Both the position numbers and the translations under genes were made by a program. From assembly GCA_016931365.1 (NCBI GenBank), contig JAFGEY010000396.1, positions 1 through 27,122 on the forward strand: a DNA stretch of 27,122 bases. Direction: 5' to 3'. Shown here one piece after another: positions 6,649 through 14,609 of the stretch. A model generated the notes under the pieces. The model ran no database searches. It worked only from the letters and a program-made list of their open reading frames with translations, and was not told the DNA's origin. Origin of the DNA: Anaerolineae bacterium. Its GTDB lineage: Bacteria > Chloroflexota > Anaerolineae > JAFGEY01. Numbering within the stretch: the first letter of the stretch is position 1; each line of letters opens with the position of its first letter.

Positions 6649-7213
6649 CGTGTCGCCCAAAGCCATCATCGGCGAGGGCACGAGCATCTGGAATCAGGTC
6701 CAGGTGCGCGAAGGGGCGATCATTGGTGAAGGCTGCATCCTCAGCAAAGACGTGTACGTTGACGCTGGCGTGCGCATCGGCAGCCGGGTCAAGATTCAAA
6801 ATGGCGTTTCGGTCTATCATGGCGTAACCATTGAGGACGGTGTGTTTGTGGGGCCGCACGTTTGCTTTACCAACGACAAGTATCCGCGTGCGATCAACCC
6901 GGACGGCACGCTCAAGGGCGTGGAGGATTGGGTGGTGTCGGAGACGCACATCGGCTATGGCGCGGCGTTGGGGGCCAGAGCGGTGATTTTGCCCGGCGTG
7001 TCGGTGGGGCAGTGGGCGATGGTCGCCGCGGGAGCGGTGGTGACGCGCGACGTGCCGGATTACGGGCTGGTGGTGGGACATCCGGCGCGGTTGAAGGGCT
7101 TTGTCTGCCCGTGCGGCGCGCGGCTGGTGCGCACCGAGGGAGGCGCGCGCTGTCTCAGATGTGAAACCGCGATCGAGATTGCTTCAGAAGCCTGGGCGCA
7201 GTTGGGCGGATAG
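6620..7213 (+). CDS. wbpD: WbpD-like sugar N-acetyltransferase with C-terminal zinc-ribbon motif
   Basis: This is a left-handed beta-helix (hexapeptide repeat) acyltransferase of 197 residues. Hexapeptide turns run from about residue 10 to 145 (for example AIIGEGTSIWNQVQV, AIIGEGCILSKDVYV, VRIGSRVKIQNGVSV). FTNDKYPRA at 83-91 is typical of WbpD/WlbB enzymes, which N-acetylate the 3-amino group of UDP-2-acetamido-3-amino-glucuronate. Residues 163-181 carry CPC and CLRC, a likely zinc ribbon appended to the domain. The Met at 6620 follows GGAGG and overlaps udk by 29 bases. WbpA-, WbpI- and WbpG-like genes downstream support a role in 2,3-diacetamido-uronic acid synthesis. Exact substrate is inferred from context. 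Confidence 0.82.
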   Translation: MAPRIHPTADVSPKAIIGEGTSIWNQVQVREGAIIGEGCILSKDVYVDAGVRIGSRVKIQNGVSVYHGVTIEDGVFVGPHVCFTNDKYPRAINPDGTLKGVEDWVVSETHIGYGAALGARAVILPGVSVGQWAMVAAGAVVTRDVPDYGLVVGHPARLKGFVCPCGARLVRTEGGARCLRCETAIEIASEAWAQLGG

Positions 7214-7223
7214 CCTCCTGATC

Positions 7224-7251
7224 AAGTGAACGGCAAAAGGGAACAGCGAAA
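7224..7251. repeat. Possible heptanucleotide units before the Uma2 gene
   Basis: The short gap before the Uma2-type gene reads GTGAACG, GCAAAAG, GGAACAG, CGAAAAT at a 7-base step. Similarity between units is modest, so this is a weak member of the repeat family seen elsewhere in the window. Confidence 0.3.
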
Positions 7252-7944
7252 ATGGCAGAGAAGGATGTCTACGAGGCGCCAAGTGTGCCCTATAGGACGT
7301 CTGCGCCGCGGGCGGGGCGGCGTGACCTGCGGCAAAGGCTGCTGGACGTGCTGCTGACCCCGGAAGAAGGGCCGCAAATGAGTTATGAGGAGTTCCTGGC
7401 CTGGGCCGACGAGGACACGCTGGCCGAATGGGTTGATGGGGAGGTGAGGATGACCAATCCGGCATCGAGGGCGCATCAGGAGATCAGCCTGTTTCTGGGC
7501 CAGGTCATCGGCTTGTATTGTGAGCAGCATGAATTGGGGAAAATCATCCTGCCACCTTTTCAAATGAAAATTGGCGACTCGGGCCGCGAGCCGGATTTGC
7601 TTTTTGTGAGCCAGGCGCACCTGGAGCGGCTCAAGGAAACTTATCTGGACGGGCCGGCCGATCTGGTCGTGGAGATTGTATCGCCGGAGAGCATCGGTCG
7701 CGACCGCGGCGACAAGTTTTACGAGTACGAGCGGGCCGGCATTCCCGAGTATTGGCTGATCGACCCGCAGACCCGGCGGGCCGAATTTTACCAGTTGGAT
7801 GAGCAGGGGCAGTACCAGCTTGTGCTGCCCGACGCTGAAGGGGTGTACCGTTCGGCGGTTTTGGCCGGATTTTGGCTGCGTGTGAGCTGGCTGTGGCAGC
7901 CGCCGCGCGTACTGGATATGCTGCGCGAGCTATCGTTGATTTAG
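7252..7944 (+). CDS. Uma2 family (DUF820) PD-(D/E)XK nuclease-like protein
   Basis: The 230-residue product has the Uma2 fold signature: MSYEEFLAWADED and WVDGEVRM at the start of the domain, then a PD-(D/E)XK core with Asp115 in REPDLLFV, Glu141 in LVVEIVSPES and Lys155 in GDKFYEYERAGIPEYWLIDP. The catalytic residues are therefore intact. Family members are typically about 190 residues and occur in many copies in cyanobacteria and Chloroflexota; their biological role is poorly known. The first 42 residues are an extra low-similarity stretch, and the Met at 7378 is an alternative start that would give a family-sized protein. It interrupts the glycan genes and looks like inserted cargo, with no partner toxin or antitoxin visible. 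Confidence 0.85.
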   Translation: MAEKDVYEAPSVPYRTSAPRAGRRDLRQRLLDVLLTPEEGPQMSYEEFLAWADEDTLAEWVDGEVRMTNPASRAHQEISLFLGQVIGLYCEQHELGKIILPPFQMKIGDSGREPDLLFVSQAHLERLKETYLDGPADLVVEIVSPESIGRDRGDKFYEYERAGIPEYWLIDPQTRRAEFYQLDEQGQYQLVLPDAEGVYRSAVLAGFWLRVSWLWQPPRVLDMLRELSLI

Positions 7945-7964
7945 AATTTACAGAAATAAAACAC

Positions 7965-7997
7965 TGATTTTCACTGATTTATGTGATTTTCACTGAT
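7965..7997. repeat. Two 14-bp direct repeats upstream of the dehydrogenase gene
   Basis: TGATTTTCACTGAT occurs exactly at 7965-7978 and again at 7984-7997, a 19-base step. Flanking copies of CACTGAT and CTGATTT extend the pattern. The AT-rich segment fills the 68-base gap between the Uma2 gene and the start of the glycan operon. Confidence 0.75.
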
Positions 7998-8012
7998 CTG
8001 ATTTAGGCGAAA

Positions 8013-9347
8013 TTGTGGGGTCTTGTGGATTTTCAAACTCTGTTGTCTGCTATCGAGAACAGAACGGCGCAGGTGGCAGTGATCGGCCTGGGCTATGTGG
8101 GCCTGCCGGTGGCGGCCAGTTTTGCGCGAGCCGGATTTCCGGTGCGCGGCCTCGATGTGGACAAGGACAAGGTGTCCAAAATCAACATTGGCGTTTCCCC
8201 GATCGAAGGTCAAGAGCCCGGCCTGGATGAACTGGTTGCTCAAGTAGTTGCAGAGGGGCATTTGCGCGCGACCTCGGATTATACGGTTTGCCAGGAGGCC
8301 GACGTGGTCTTGATCGCCGTCGAGACGCCTATCGACAGCGTCCACCAGCCGCGCTACCGCGCGCTGCGTGCGGCGCTGCGCTCTTTGACGCGCTATCTCA
8401 AGCCGGGTGCGCTGGTGGTCGTCGAGTCGACGATCGCGCCGGGCACGATGGCTCGCCTGGTGCGGCCGATCCTGGAGGCGCACGGGCGGCGCGCCAGTGG
8501 GCGAGATTTTTACCTGGTACACTGCCCGGAGCGAGTGATGCCGGGGCGGCTGCTCAAGAACCTGGCCACAATGAGCCGGGTGATCGGTGGTGACACGCCG
8601 GAGGCGGCGCGCCTGGCGCAAACCTTTTACCGCAATGTTGTCCAATCCGACCTGGACCTGGCCGACTGCGTGACCGCCGAACTGGTCAAAACGGCGGAAA
8701 ACGCTTACCGTGACGTGCAGATTGCCTTTGCCAACGAACTGGCCCTGATCTGCGAGCAGGTGGGGGCCGACGTGTGGCAGGTGCGCGATCTGGTCAACAA
8801 GAGTCCAGATCGTAATGTGCTCTTTCCCGGCGCCGGCGTCGGCGGGCATTGCATCCCCAAGGATCCCTGGCTGTTGGCCTACGGAGCGAGTGACGCGATC
8901 AAGGCCAGGCTGATCCCGGCCGCGCGCGAGATCAACGACGCGATGCCGCTGCACATGGCCGAGCTGACCGTCGATGCGCTGGCAGCGGTGGGAATCGAGA
9001 TCGAGGATGCGCGGGTAGCGGTATTGGGCTACAGCTATCTGGAAAACAGCGACGACACGCGCAATTCGCCAAGTATCCCCTTGATCAGCCGGCTGGAAGA
9101 ACTGGGCGCGGAGGTGATCGTGCACGATCCGTTCGTGTCGCTCCACAAGCAAGACCTGTGTGAGTGCATTCGCGGCTGCGACGCCGTGGTGGTGATGGTC
9201 AAGCACGACGCATATGCCGGGATCGATCTGATCCAGTTGAAGGCCTGGAGCGGCGGCAAGGTGCTGGTCGACGGGCGGCGAGTGTTCGAGCGCGAGTTGG
9301 CACGAGCGGCCGGGTGGGTTTATCGCGGCGTGGGGGTGGGACAGTGA
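8013..9347 (+). CDS. wbpA: UDP-N-acetyl-hexosamine 6-dehydrogenase (WbpA/WecC type)
   Basis: This nucleotide-sugar dehydrogenase oxidises C6 of UDP-GlcNAc or UDP-ManNAc to the uronic acid with two NAD+. Of its 444 residues, the Rossmann motif GLGYVG is at 25-30, the central dimer domain carries TAELVKTAENAYRDVQIAFANE (221-242), the catalytic Cys280 lies in GVGGHCIPKDPWLL, and the C-terminal UDP-binding domain includes GYSYLENSDDTRNSPS. The start is uncertain: TTG at 8013 is used here, and an in-frame GTG at 8025 is an alternative; neither has a strong ribosome site. It ends in a GTGA overlap with the 2-epimerase. With WbpD- and WbpI-like neighbours, UDP-GlcNAc is the likelier substrate. Confidence 0.92.
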   Translation: MWGLVDFQTLLSAIENRTAQVAVIGLGYVGLPVAASFARAGFPVRGLDVDKDKVSKINIGVSPIEGQEPGLDELVAQVVAEGHLRATSDYTVCQEADVVLIAVETPIDSVHQPRYRALRAALRSLTRYLKPGALVVVESTIAPGTMARLVRPILEAHGRRASGRDFYLVHCPERVMPGRLLKNLATMSRVIGGDTPEAARLAQTFYRNVVQSDLDLADCVTAELVKTAENAYRDVQIAFANELALICEQVGADVWQVRDLVNKSPDRNVLFPGAGVGGHCIPKDPWLLAYGASDAIKARLIPAAREINDAMPLHMAELTVDALAAVGIEIEDARVAVLGYSYLENSDDTRNSPSIPLISRLEELGAEVIVHDPFVSLHKQDLCECIRGCDAVVVMVKHDAYAGIDLIQLKAWSGGKVLVDGRRVFERELARAAGWVYRGVGVGQ

Positions 9348-10426
9348 AGGTGGTGACAGTCGTCGGCGCACGGCCGCAGTTCATCAAGGCCGCGCCGGTG
9401 AGCCGGGCGCTGCAGGCAGCCGGGCATGCCGGGTTTCTGGTACACACCGGGCAGCATTACGACTATGGCATGTCGCAGATTTTCTTTGATGAACTGGGCA
9501 TTCCCCAGCCGGATGTCAATCTGGGCGTTGGTTCCGGCCCGCACGGTGCGCAGACGGCGGCGATGCTGGGCAGCATCGAGCAGGTGCTGCTGGCTGAAGA
9601 GCCGGATTGGACTCTGGTCTACGGCGATACCAACTCGACGCTGGCCGGAGCGCTGGCGGCGGCCAAGCTGCACATCCCGACCGCGCACATCGAGGCCGGG
9701 CTGCGCTCGTTTAATCGACGCATGCCGGAAGAGATCAACCGGGTGCTCACCGACCACATTTCAGACTTGCTCTTTTGTCCCAGTCAAACTGCTGTAGATA
9801 ACTTGGCCGCCGAAGGCATCACCAATGGCGTTCACCTGGTCGGCGACGTGATGGCCGACGCGCTTTTGTGGGTCGCCGCGCGCGCGGGCGAACGTTCGGA
9901 TGCGCTGCAAAGGCTGGGCCTGACCGAAAAAGGCTTTTTGCTGGCGACGGTGCACCGCGCCGAGAACACCGACGATCCGGCCCGTCTGCGCGCTATCCTG
10001 GATGCCTTTGCCGCGTTGGACGAGCCGATCGTCTTTCCTGTCCATCCTCGCACGCGCAACCGAATCCAGATGCTTAATCTGTCATCTGCTGTCCCTCATC
10101 TTCAGTTTGTCGATCCAGTTGGCTATTTGGACATGGTGTGCCTGGAGCAGGGAGCGCGGATGATCCTGACCGATTCCGGCGGGATTCAGAAAGAGGCGTA
10201 CTGGCTTGGCGTACCGTGCGTGACCCTGCGCGATGAGACCGAGTGGATAGAGACGGTGGAGCTGGGGTGGAATGTGCTGGTTGGAGCGGAGACGGACAAG
10301 ATTGTGGCTGCAGTGCGGGGATGGAGGGTGCCGGAGGAGTGGCCGGCGTTGTATGGGGATGGGGAGGCTGCGAGGCGGCTTGTACGAACCTGGGAAGCAA
10401 AAGAATGGGCCTGGGAATATGCTTAG
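9344..10426 (+). CDS. wbpI: WbpI-like UDP-GlcNAc(3NAc)A / UDP-GlcNAc 2-epimerase
   Basis: This non-hydrolysing UDP-sugar 2-epimerase has 360 residues. It opens with VVGARPQFIKAAPVSRAL, the form I associate with the WbpI branch, instead of the FGTRPEAIKLAP form of WecB found in the second paralog at 20451. Family sites are GDTNSTLAGALAA with Asp95, HIEAGLRS with Glu117, RMPEEINR, TVHRAEN with His204, HPRTRNR and LTDSGGIQKEA. The GTG at 9344 overlaps the stop of the dehydrogenase (GTGA), so the two are translationally coupled. WbpI inverts C2 of UDP-2,3-diacetamido-glucuronate to the manno form. Residues around 244-254 are encoded by a heptanucleotide repeat (10073-10106). Function as epimerase is firm; the exact substrate is inferred. 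Confidence 0.88.
   Translation: MKVVTVVGARPQFIKAAPVSRALQAAGHAGFLVHTGQHYDYGMSQIFFDELGIPQPDVNLGVGSGPHGAQTAAMLGSIEQVLLAEEPDWTLVYGDTNSTLAGALAAAKLHIPTAHIEAGLRSFNRRMPEEINRVLTDHISDLLFCPSQTAVDNLAAEGITNGVHLVGDVMADALLWVAARAGERSDALQRLGLTEKGFLLATVHRAENTDDPARLRAILDAFAALDEPIVFPVHPRTRNRIQMLNLSSAVPHLQFVDPVGYLDMVCLEQGARMILTDSGGIQKEAYWLGVPCVTLRDETEWIETVELGWNVLVGAETDKIVAAVRGWRVPEEWPALYGDGEAARRLVRTWEAKEWAWEYA
10073..10106. repeat. Heptanucleotide array inside the WbpI-like gene
   Basis: Units CTTAATC, TGTCATC, TGCTGTC, CCTCATC and TTCAGTT follow each other at a 7-base step within the coding frame, encoding the variable loop LNLSSAVPHLQF between HPRTRNR and DPVGYLDM. The phase and unit form resemble the intergenic arrays. 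Confidence 0.5.
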
Positions 10427-11903
10427 ATCTGGCCTCAAGCAATTCCTTGCCTACTCTATTGGCAGTCTTGCCCAAGCCGCGCTAGGGTTTTTGCTCCTGC
10501 CTTTGTATCTTAACCGGCTGACAACTGCTGAGTATGGCATCGTATCAGTGCTGCTCACCTTGAACAGCGTGGTAAGCTTGGTCGCCGGTTCAGGCGTTCT
10601 TAGCGGTCTGAGCCGCCTGTATTATGAGCAATCCATTGAATCGCGGCGAAGAATGGCCGGCACGACAATAGCATGGATGTGCGGCGCCTCGATGATAGTG
10701 GCACTGCTCATGATAGCGGCCTCCGGGCCACTGTCTGTGGCCTTCTTTGATGAGGCATACTATGCAGATGAAATACGAACAGCCAGTGTGTTGTTGTTGA
10801 TTTCTGCTTTGCAGGCTAGTTTATATGTTCTATTGCGGTTGGAAAAGCGGGCCATCGAGTTTGTGACGATTTCTATTGCGGGGTTTCTAGTTGAACTGGC
10901 ACTTAAGGCATATTTGATCGGCACTTTACATCAAGGTGTGGAAGGATATTTCGTTTCGTCTATTTTTTCCGCCACATTGACCACTTTGATGTCTATTGCT
11001 GTGTTGCGGGGCTGCGTAGTGCTTTCGTTCAAACATCCGATGCTTCGGGCGCTTTTGACGCTCGGTTTTCCGTTTATTTTTACAGGTCTGGGAATGTGGA
11101 TATTGGATATCTCAGACCGGTTGATCTTGGAAGCTTTTGCCGGCTCTGAGCTGGTGGGCGTATATACGCTCGGTTACAAGTTTGCCAGCGTTTTTAACAT
11201 TGTGTTACTGGGGCCACTCAGCCTGTTCTGGACACCGTTCATTTTTTCATTTGGCGCTGAACGTGGTGAAGAAGCAATGCGTATAGCTCATCGTCAGGCC
11301 TTTATTGTTTTGACGCTGGCTGGCAGTTTGCTGTTAGTGGGAATCAGCGCGGGAAGCGCTGACGTAATTTACATGTTTACACAAAACTCGGCGTATTATC
11401 CGGCTTCCAGGCTGGTACCTTTTCTTTCATTGGCCCCGTTTTTGTATATGTTGAGCTACCCGGCTGGATCCGCCATTTTGCAGTCCAAGCAGGTACGCTA
11501 TGCCGGTTATGCTATGGGTGCAGCAGCACTCATCAACTTGAGCCTGAATTTGATCCTCATCCCACATTTTTCAGTATATGGAGCAACTGCTACCACGGTA
11601 ATTGGCTATTTGGTATTATGTGCTTTGCAATACTATTGGGCGCAACGTGTCTTTCCGGCGCCCTATGACTGGGTGCGTGCCATCAAGATCGTCGGATGCA
11701 GTGCATTATCTGTTCTGGTTGTCGAGCAAGTTCACCTTGCGCCACCGGTTGTTTCCTTTTTGGTACGCGAAGGACTGGGGGTGCTGATATTTATATCGGC
11801 GATGTGGTTCATTAGAGGAATAAGAATGACTGACATTTTATTGGTCAAAAACCTGGCTCGTCAACTGATTACTCAATTATATGCATCGCCAATCAGCCAT
11901 TGA
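10419..11903 (+). CDS. Wzx-like polysaccharide flippase (MOP/MATE superfamily)
   Basis: This 494-residue integral membrane protein has many hydrophobic helices spread along its length (for example FLAYSIGSLAQAALGFLLLP, MIVALLMIAASGPLSVAFF, FPFIFTGLGMWILDI, LINLSLNLILIPHFSVYG). The start QFLAYSIGSLAQAALGFLLLPLYLNRLTTAEYGI and the segment DRLILEAFAGSELVGVYTLGYKFAS are typical of Wzx/RfbX flippases, which move undecaprenyl-linked repeat units across the inner membrane. The Met at 10419 overlaps the preceding gene by 8 bases; the frame is open further upstream, but only into sequence that overlaps the epimerase. From here the base composition falls below that of upstream genes, as is usual in exchanged glycan loci. 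Confidence 0.88.
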   Translation: MLRSGLKQFLAYSIGSLAQAALGFLLLPLYLNRLTTAEYGIVSVLLTLNSVVSLVAGSGVLSGLSRLYYEQSIESRRRMAGTTIAWMCGASMIVALLMIAASGPLSVAFFDEAYYADEIRTASVLLLISALQASLYVLLRLEKRAIEFVTISIAGFLVELALKAYLIGTLHQGVEGYFVSSIFSATLTTLMSIAVLRGCVVLSFKHPMLRALLTLGFPFIFTGLGMWILDISDRLILEAFAGSELVGVYTLGYKFASVFNIVLLGPLSLFWTPFIFSFGAERGEEAMRIAHRQAFIVLTLAGSLLLVGISAGSADVIYMFTQNSAYYPASRLVPFLSLAPFLYMLSYPAGSAILQSKQVRYAGYAMGAAALINLSLNLILIPHFSVYGATATTVIGYLVLCALQYYWAQRVFPAPYDWVRAIKIVGCSALSVLVVEQVHLAPPVVSFLVREGLGVLIFISAMWFIRGIRMTDILLVKNLARQLITQLYASPISH

Positions 11904-11924
11904 TGGGTTGAACTAGGTACAGAT

Positions 11925-12662
11925 ATGATCCATTGGTTTGACGACCGAAATACATTGGTTTCGGCCGTTATGAACAAAATTCGCCCAGTTGACGTTGTTT
12001 TGGATATTGGTTGCGGTATTCAACCGCAGAACTATGTTATCCCGTCAGTACACATATGTTGTGAGCCTTTTGTCCAATATGTCGACTATTTACAGCATGC
12101 AATGGCAAGTCAACCGGCTCAGTTTTGTGACAGGCTTTATGTTGTATTGCAGGCATCATGGGAACAGGCTGTTACTCTATTTCCTTCCCGATCCGTTGAT
12201 ACTGTATTTGTGATGGATGTGATTGAACACCTGGAAAAAGAAACGGGCATCAGCTTGCTCCGCGCTACTGAATGCTTGGCCAGACATCAGGTAATAATTT
12301 TTACACCGTTGGGGTTTGTCAAGCAAGAGCATCCCGATGGTAAGGATGCCTGGGGATTGGATGGCGGCAAATGGCAAGAACATCGGTCGGGCTGGCTGCC
12401 AGAAGATTTTGATGAGTCCTGGGAAACGTATGCCACCAAAAATTTTCATTTGGCTGACAATATGGACCATCCGTATCGGGTTCCGGTAGGTGCCTTCTTT
12501 GCGATTAAAACAATACATTTCCCACAAGTTGATACCGGTCCGTTGACCAGACAAAAAGCTCATCTTTGGCTAGATCAGTGCATAGGGTGGGTTGAGAGAG
12601 GACTTGCCAGAGTGCAGAGATTAGTTCAGAAGGTCAGAGCCAGGTTCATTCATGCAAAATAG
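11925..12662 (+). CDS. Class I SAM-dependent methyltransferase-like protein
   Basis: The 245-residue product has a Rossmann methyltransferase core: motif I VVLDIGCGIQP (residues 24-34), an acidic strand end CCEPF (45-49), and VDTVFVMDVIEHLEK (91-105), a motif common in the Methyltransf_11/23 group. The C-terminal segment after residue 200 is basic and helical and could touch the membrane or a partner. It starts 21 bases after the flippase, with only a weak ribosome site, and overlaps the next gene by 11 bases. A role in methylating a sugar of the polymer is plausible from context but not shown. Confidence 0.8.
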   Translation: MIHWFDDRNTLVSAVMNKIRPVDVVLDIGCGIQPQNYVIPSVHICCEPFVQYVDYLQHAMASQPAQFCDRLYVVLQASWEQAVTLFPSRSVDTVFVMDVIEHLEKETGISLLRATECLARHQVIIFTPLGFVKQEHPDGKDAWGLDGGKWQEHRSGWLPEDFDESWETYATKNFHLADNMDHPYRVPVGAFFAIKTIHFPQVDTGPLTRQKAHLWLDQCIGWVERGLARVQRLVQKVRARFIHAK

Positions 12663-13617
12663 GCTGTCTCCCACCATCAGTGTGATTATCCCGGTCTACA
12701 ATGGAACCAACTTTTTACATGAAGCAGTTGACAGTGTCCTGGCGCAAACGTGGACTGATTATGAACTTGTTGTAATTGATGATGGTTCAACGGACGGAAC
12801 GTGGAACATCATCCAATCGTATGGCGAACGAGTGCGGGGTTTTCACAAACCCAATGGCGGTGTGGCCAGTGCTTTGAACATGGGACTTGAGAAAATGCGC
12901 GGGCGATGGTTTGCCTGGCTCAGTCATGATGATTTGTGGCTGCCGAACAAGCTGGCGCGGCAGATTGAATTTTTGCACCAATATCCACAGTTTAGGGCAT
13001 GTTATACCGACTATTTTGTCATTGACTCACAAGGAACTGTTCTCTGCCAGGTTGAGACACCTTGGTATCCCCGTGCGCAAGCCTTGCGTGTACTGTTCGG
13101 CCAGATGTATATGGGTGGCTCGACTATGTTGGTTGAACGCACATGTTTTGATCGGGTAGGGCGGTTCTCCGAATCGTTGCGAACGACACAGGATGTAGAT
13201 ATGTGGCTGCGCCTGCTGCGGCAGTTCGAGATCGGACGTGTGCCAGAAAAGCTAGTCAAGGAGCGAATTCATTTGGCGCAAGACAGCCGCAAAGTCGAGT
13301 TGCATGATCAGGAAAAGCAGACCACTTTCCAACGCCTTTTTCAAGAATTTGGCGTCGCGGGTCTTTTTCCCGAATGGGCTTCATCGGCAAGTGAGCCACA
13401 AGTTATTGCGCGGGCACACACTTGGTTTGCCGACACGATGGCCAGGTATCGCGGCTATGATTCGCTGGCCGCTGCCTATTATGTGCGTGCACTTGCGCTT
13501 GATCCGTCATTGTGCAGTCTGGCACGTTCCAGGTTGATAGCCGTCCGGATACGGCAACATTTGCGAGTTGTTTACCATCAATTGCGCCGCATAGCCTTTT
13601 ATTTGTCTCGAAAGTGA
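12652..13617 (+). CDS. Family 2 glycosyltransferase
   Basis: The 321-residue product is a GT-A fold glycosyltransferase. The N-terminal half has ISVIIPVYNGTNFLHEAVDS (9-28), the nucleotide-binding DDGSTDGT (43-50), NGGVASALNMGLE and the metal-binding LSHDDLW (90-96, with Asp93 and Asp94), followed by GGSTMLVER and TTQDVDMWLRLL. The C-terminal 100 residues are poorly conserved. It transfers a sugar from a nucleotide donor onto the growing lipid-linked unit on the cytoplasmic side. The ATG overlaps the previous gene and the stop is 5 bases from the next start. Donor and acceptor cannot be inferred. Confidence 0.92.
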   Translation: MQNRLSPTISVIIPVYNGTNFLHEAVDSVLAQTWTDYELVVIDDGSTDGTWNIIQSYGERVRGFHKPNGGVASALNMGLEKMRGRWFAWLSHDDLWLPNKLARQIEFLHQYPQFRACYTDYFVIDSQGTVLCQVETPWYPRAQALRVLFGQMYMGGSTMLVERTCFDRVGRFSESLRTTQDVDMWLRLLRQFEIGRVPEKLVKERIHLAQDSRKVELHDQEKQTTFQRLFQEFGVAGLFPEWASSASEPQVIARAHTWFADTMARYRGYDSLAAAYYVRALALDPSLCSLARSRLIAVRIRQHLRVVYHQLRRIAFYLSRK

Positions 13618-13622
13618 TCAAG

Positions 13623-14609
13623 ATGACCGTCTTGAAATTCTTTTTGCGCGCGGCCCGTCGTTATATCGTCCAGCCGCTTGTGTTGTTGTTAGCCAAACTA
13701 ACGGCGATCGGATTGATGCTGATTCCGGGAAACCCGGCGCACCGCATCTTTGATCGACGTGGATTCCATTTGCTGCGAAAGCACTTTTATCTGCCCATTC
13801 CCGAGATCGATGATGTAGAACGGCCCTTTTGGAATCAGCAATCCTCGATGATCGGAATTGATATGAACGATCAAATGGCGCTTGACTGCTTGGAGCATGT
13901 CATCCCACCATTCATGGACGAATTTCGCGCGCAATTTCCTCTTCAGCCCACCGAAAATTCCACACAGTTTCATTTGATCAATGGCAATTATATGGCTGTT
14001 GATGCACATGTGTATTATGCGTTCATCCGATACTACAAGCCTAAGCATATCATTGAAATCGGGGCGGGCAACTCAACGCGGCTCGCTGCCGTGGCGTGCA
14101 TGCGTAATGAGCAAGAAACTGGCTGCCCGACTAACCTAACAGTAATTGAACCTTTCCCACCGGATGTATTGGCCAAAGGCTTTGCGGGTCTGACACAACT
14201 GCTGCATGTACGAGTTCAGGACGTAAATTTGAATGTCTTTACGGCATTGGAAGCTGGCGACATTTTATTCATTGATTCCAGTCATGTGCTCCGCTCAGGT
14301 GGTGATGTACAATTTGAATATCTGGAGATTTTGCCTCGACTGTCGCCAGGCGTGCTGGTGCATATTCACGATATCAGCCTGCCTAAACCGTATCCCCAAG
14401 TCTACTGGGATACCCAGTTGTATTGGAATGAGCAGTTCTTGTTGCAGGCTTTTCTGACATTTAACCACGAATTTCAGGTGGTCTGGCCGGGTAGTTATAT
14501 GTTGTTACGGTATCCAGATCTGATGAACAGGAGATTTCCTGAACTGAAAGCGATGCGTCAATCTTTCCCATTTTCTGCGCCTTCAGCGTTCTGGATACGG
14601 CGGTTGTGA
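13623..14609 (+). CDS. Class I SAM-dependent methyltransferase (Methyltransf_24-like)
   Basis: The 328-residue product begins with a hydrophobic stretch (about residues 18-36) that may anchor it at the membrane. The catalytic-type domain shows IIEIGAGNSTRLAAVA (143-158), the second acidic strand LTVIEPFPP (172-180), DILFIDSSHVLRSGGDVQFE (213-232) and VLVHIHDISLPKPYP (245-259). This pattern is seen in methyltransferases of polysaccharide loci and in cephalosporin-hydroxylase-like proteins. Met 13623 was chosen because the upstream extension overlaps the GT2 gene. The stop overlaps the next start (TGATG). Substrate unknown. Confidence 0.78.
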   Translation: MTVLKFFLRAARRYIVQPLVLLLAKLTAIGLMLIPGNPAHRIFDRRGFHLLRKHFYLPIPEIDDVERPFWNQQSSMIGIDMNDQMALDCLEHVIPPFMDEFRAQFPLQPTENSTQFHLINGNYMAVDAHVYYAFIRYYKPKHIIEIGAGNSTRLAAVACMRNEQETGCPTNLTVIEPFPPDVLAKGFAGLTQLLHVRVQDVNLNVFTALEAGDILFIDSSHVLRSGGDVQFEYLEILPRLSPGVLVHIHDISLPKPYPQVYWDTQLYWNEQFLLQAFLTFNHEFQVVWPGSYMLLRYPDLMNRRFPELKAMRQSFPFSAPSAFWIRRL

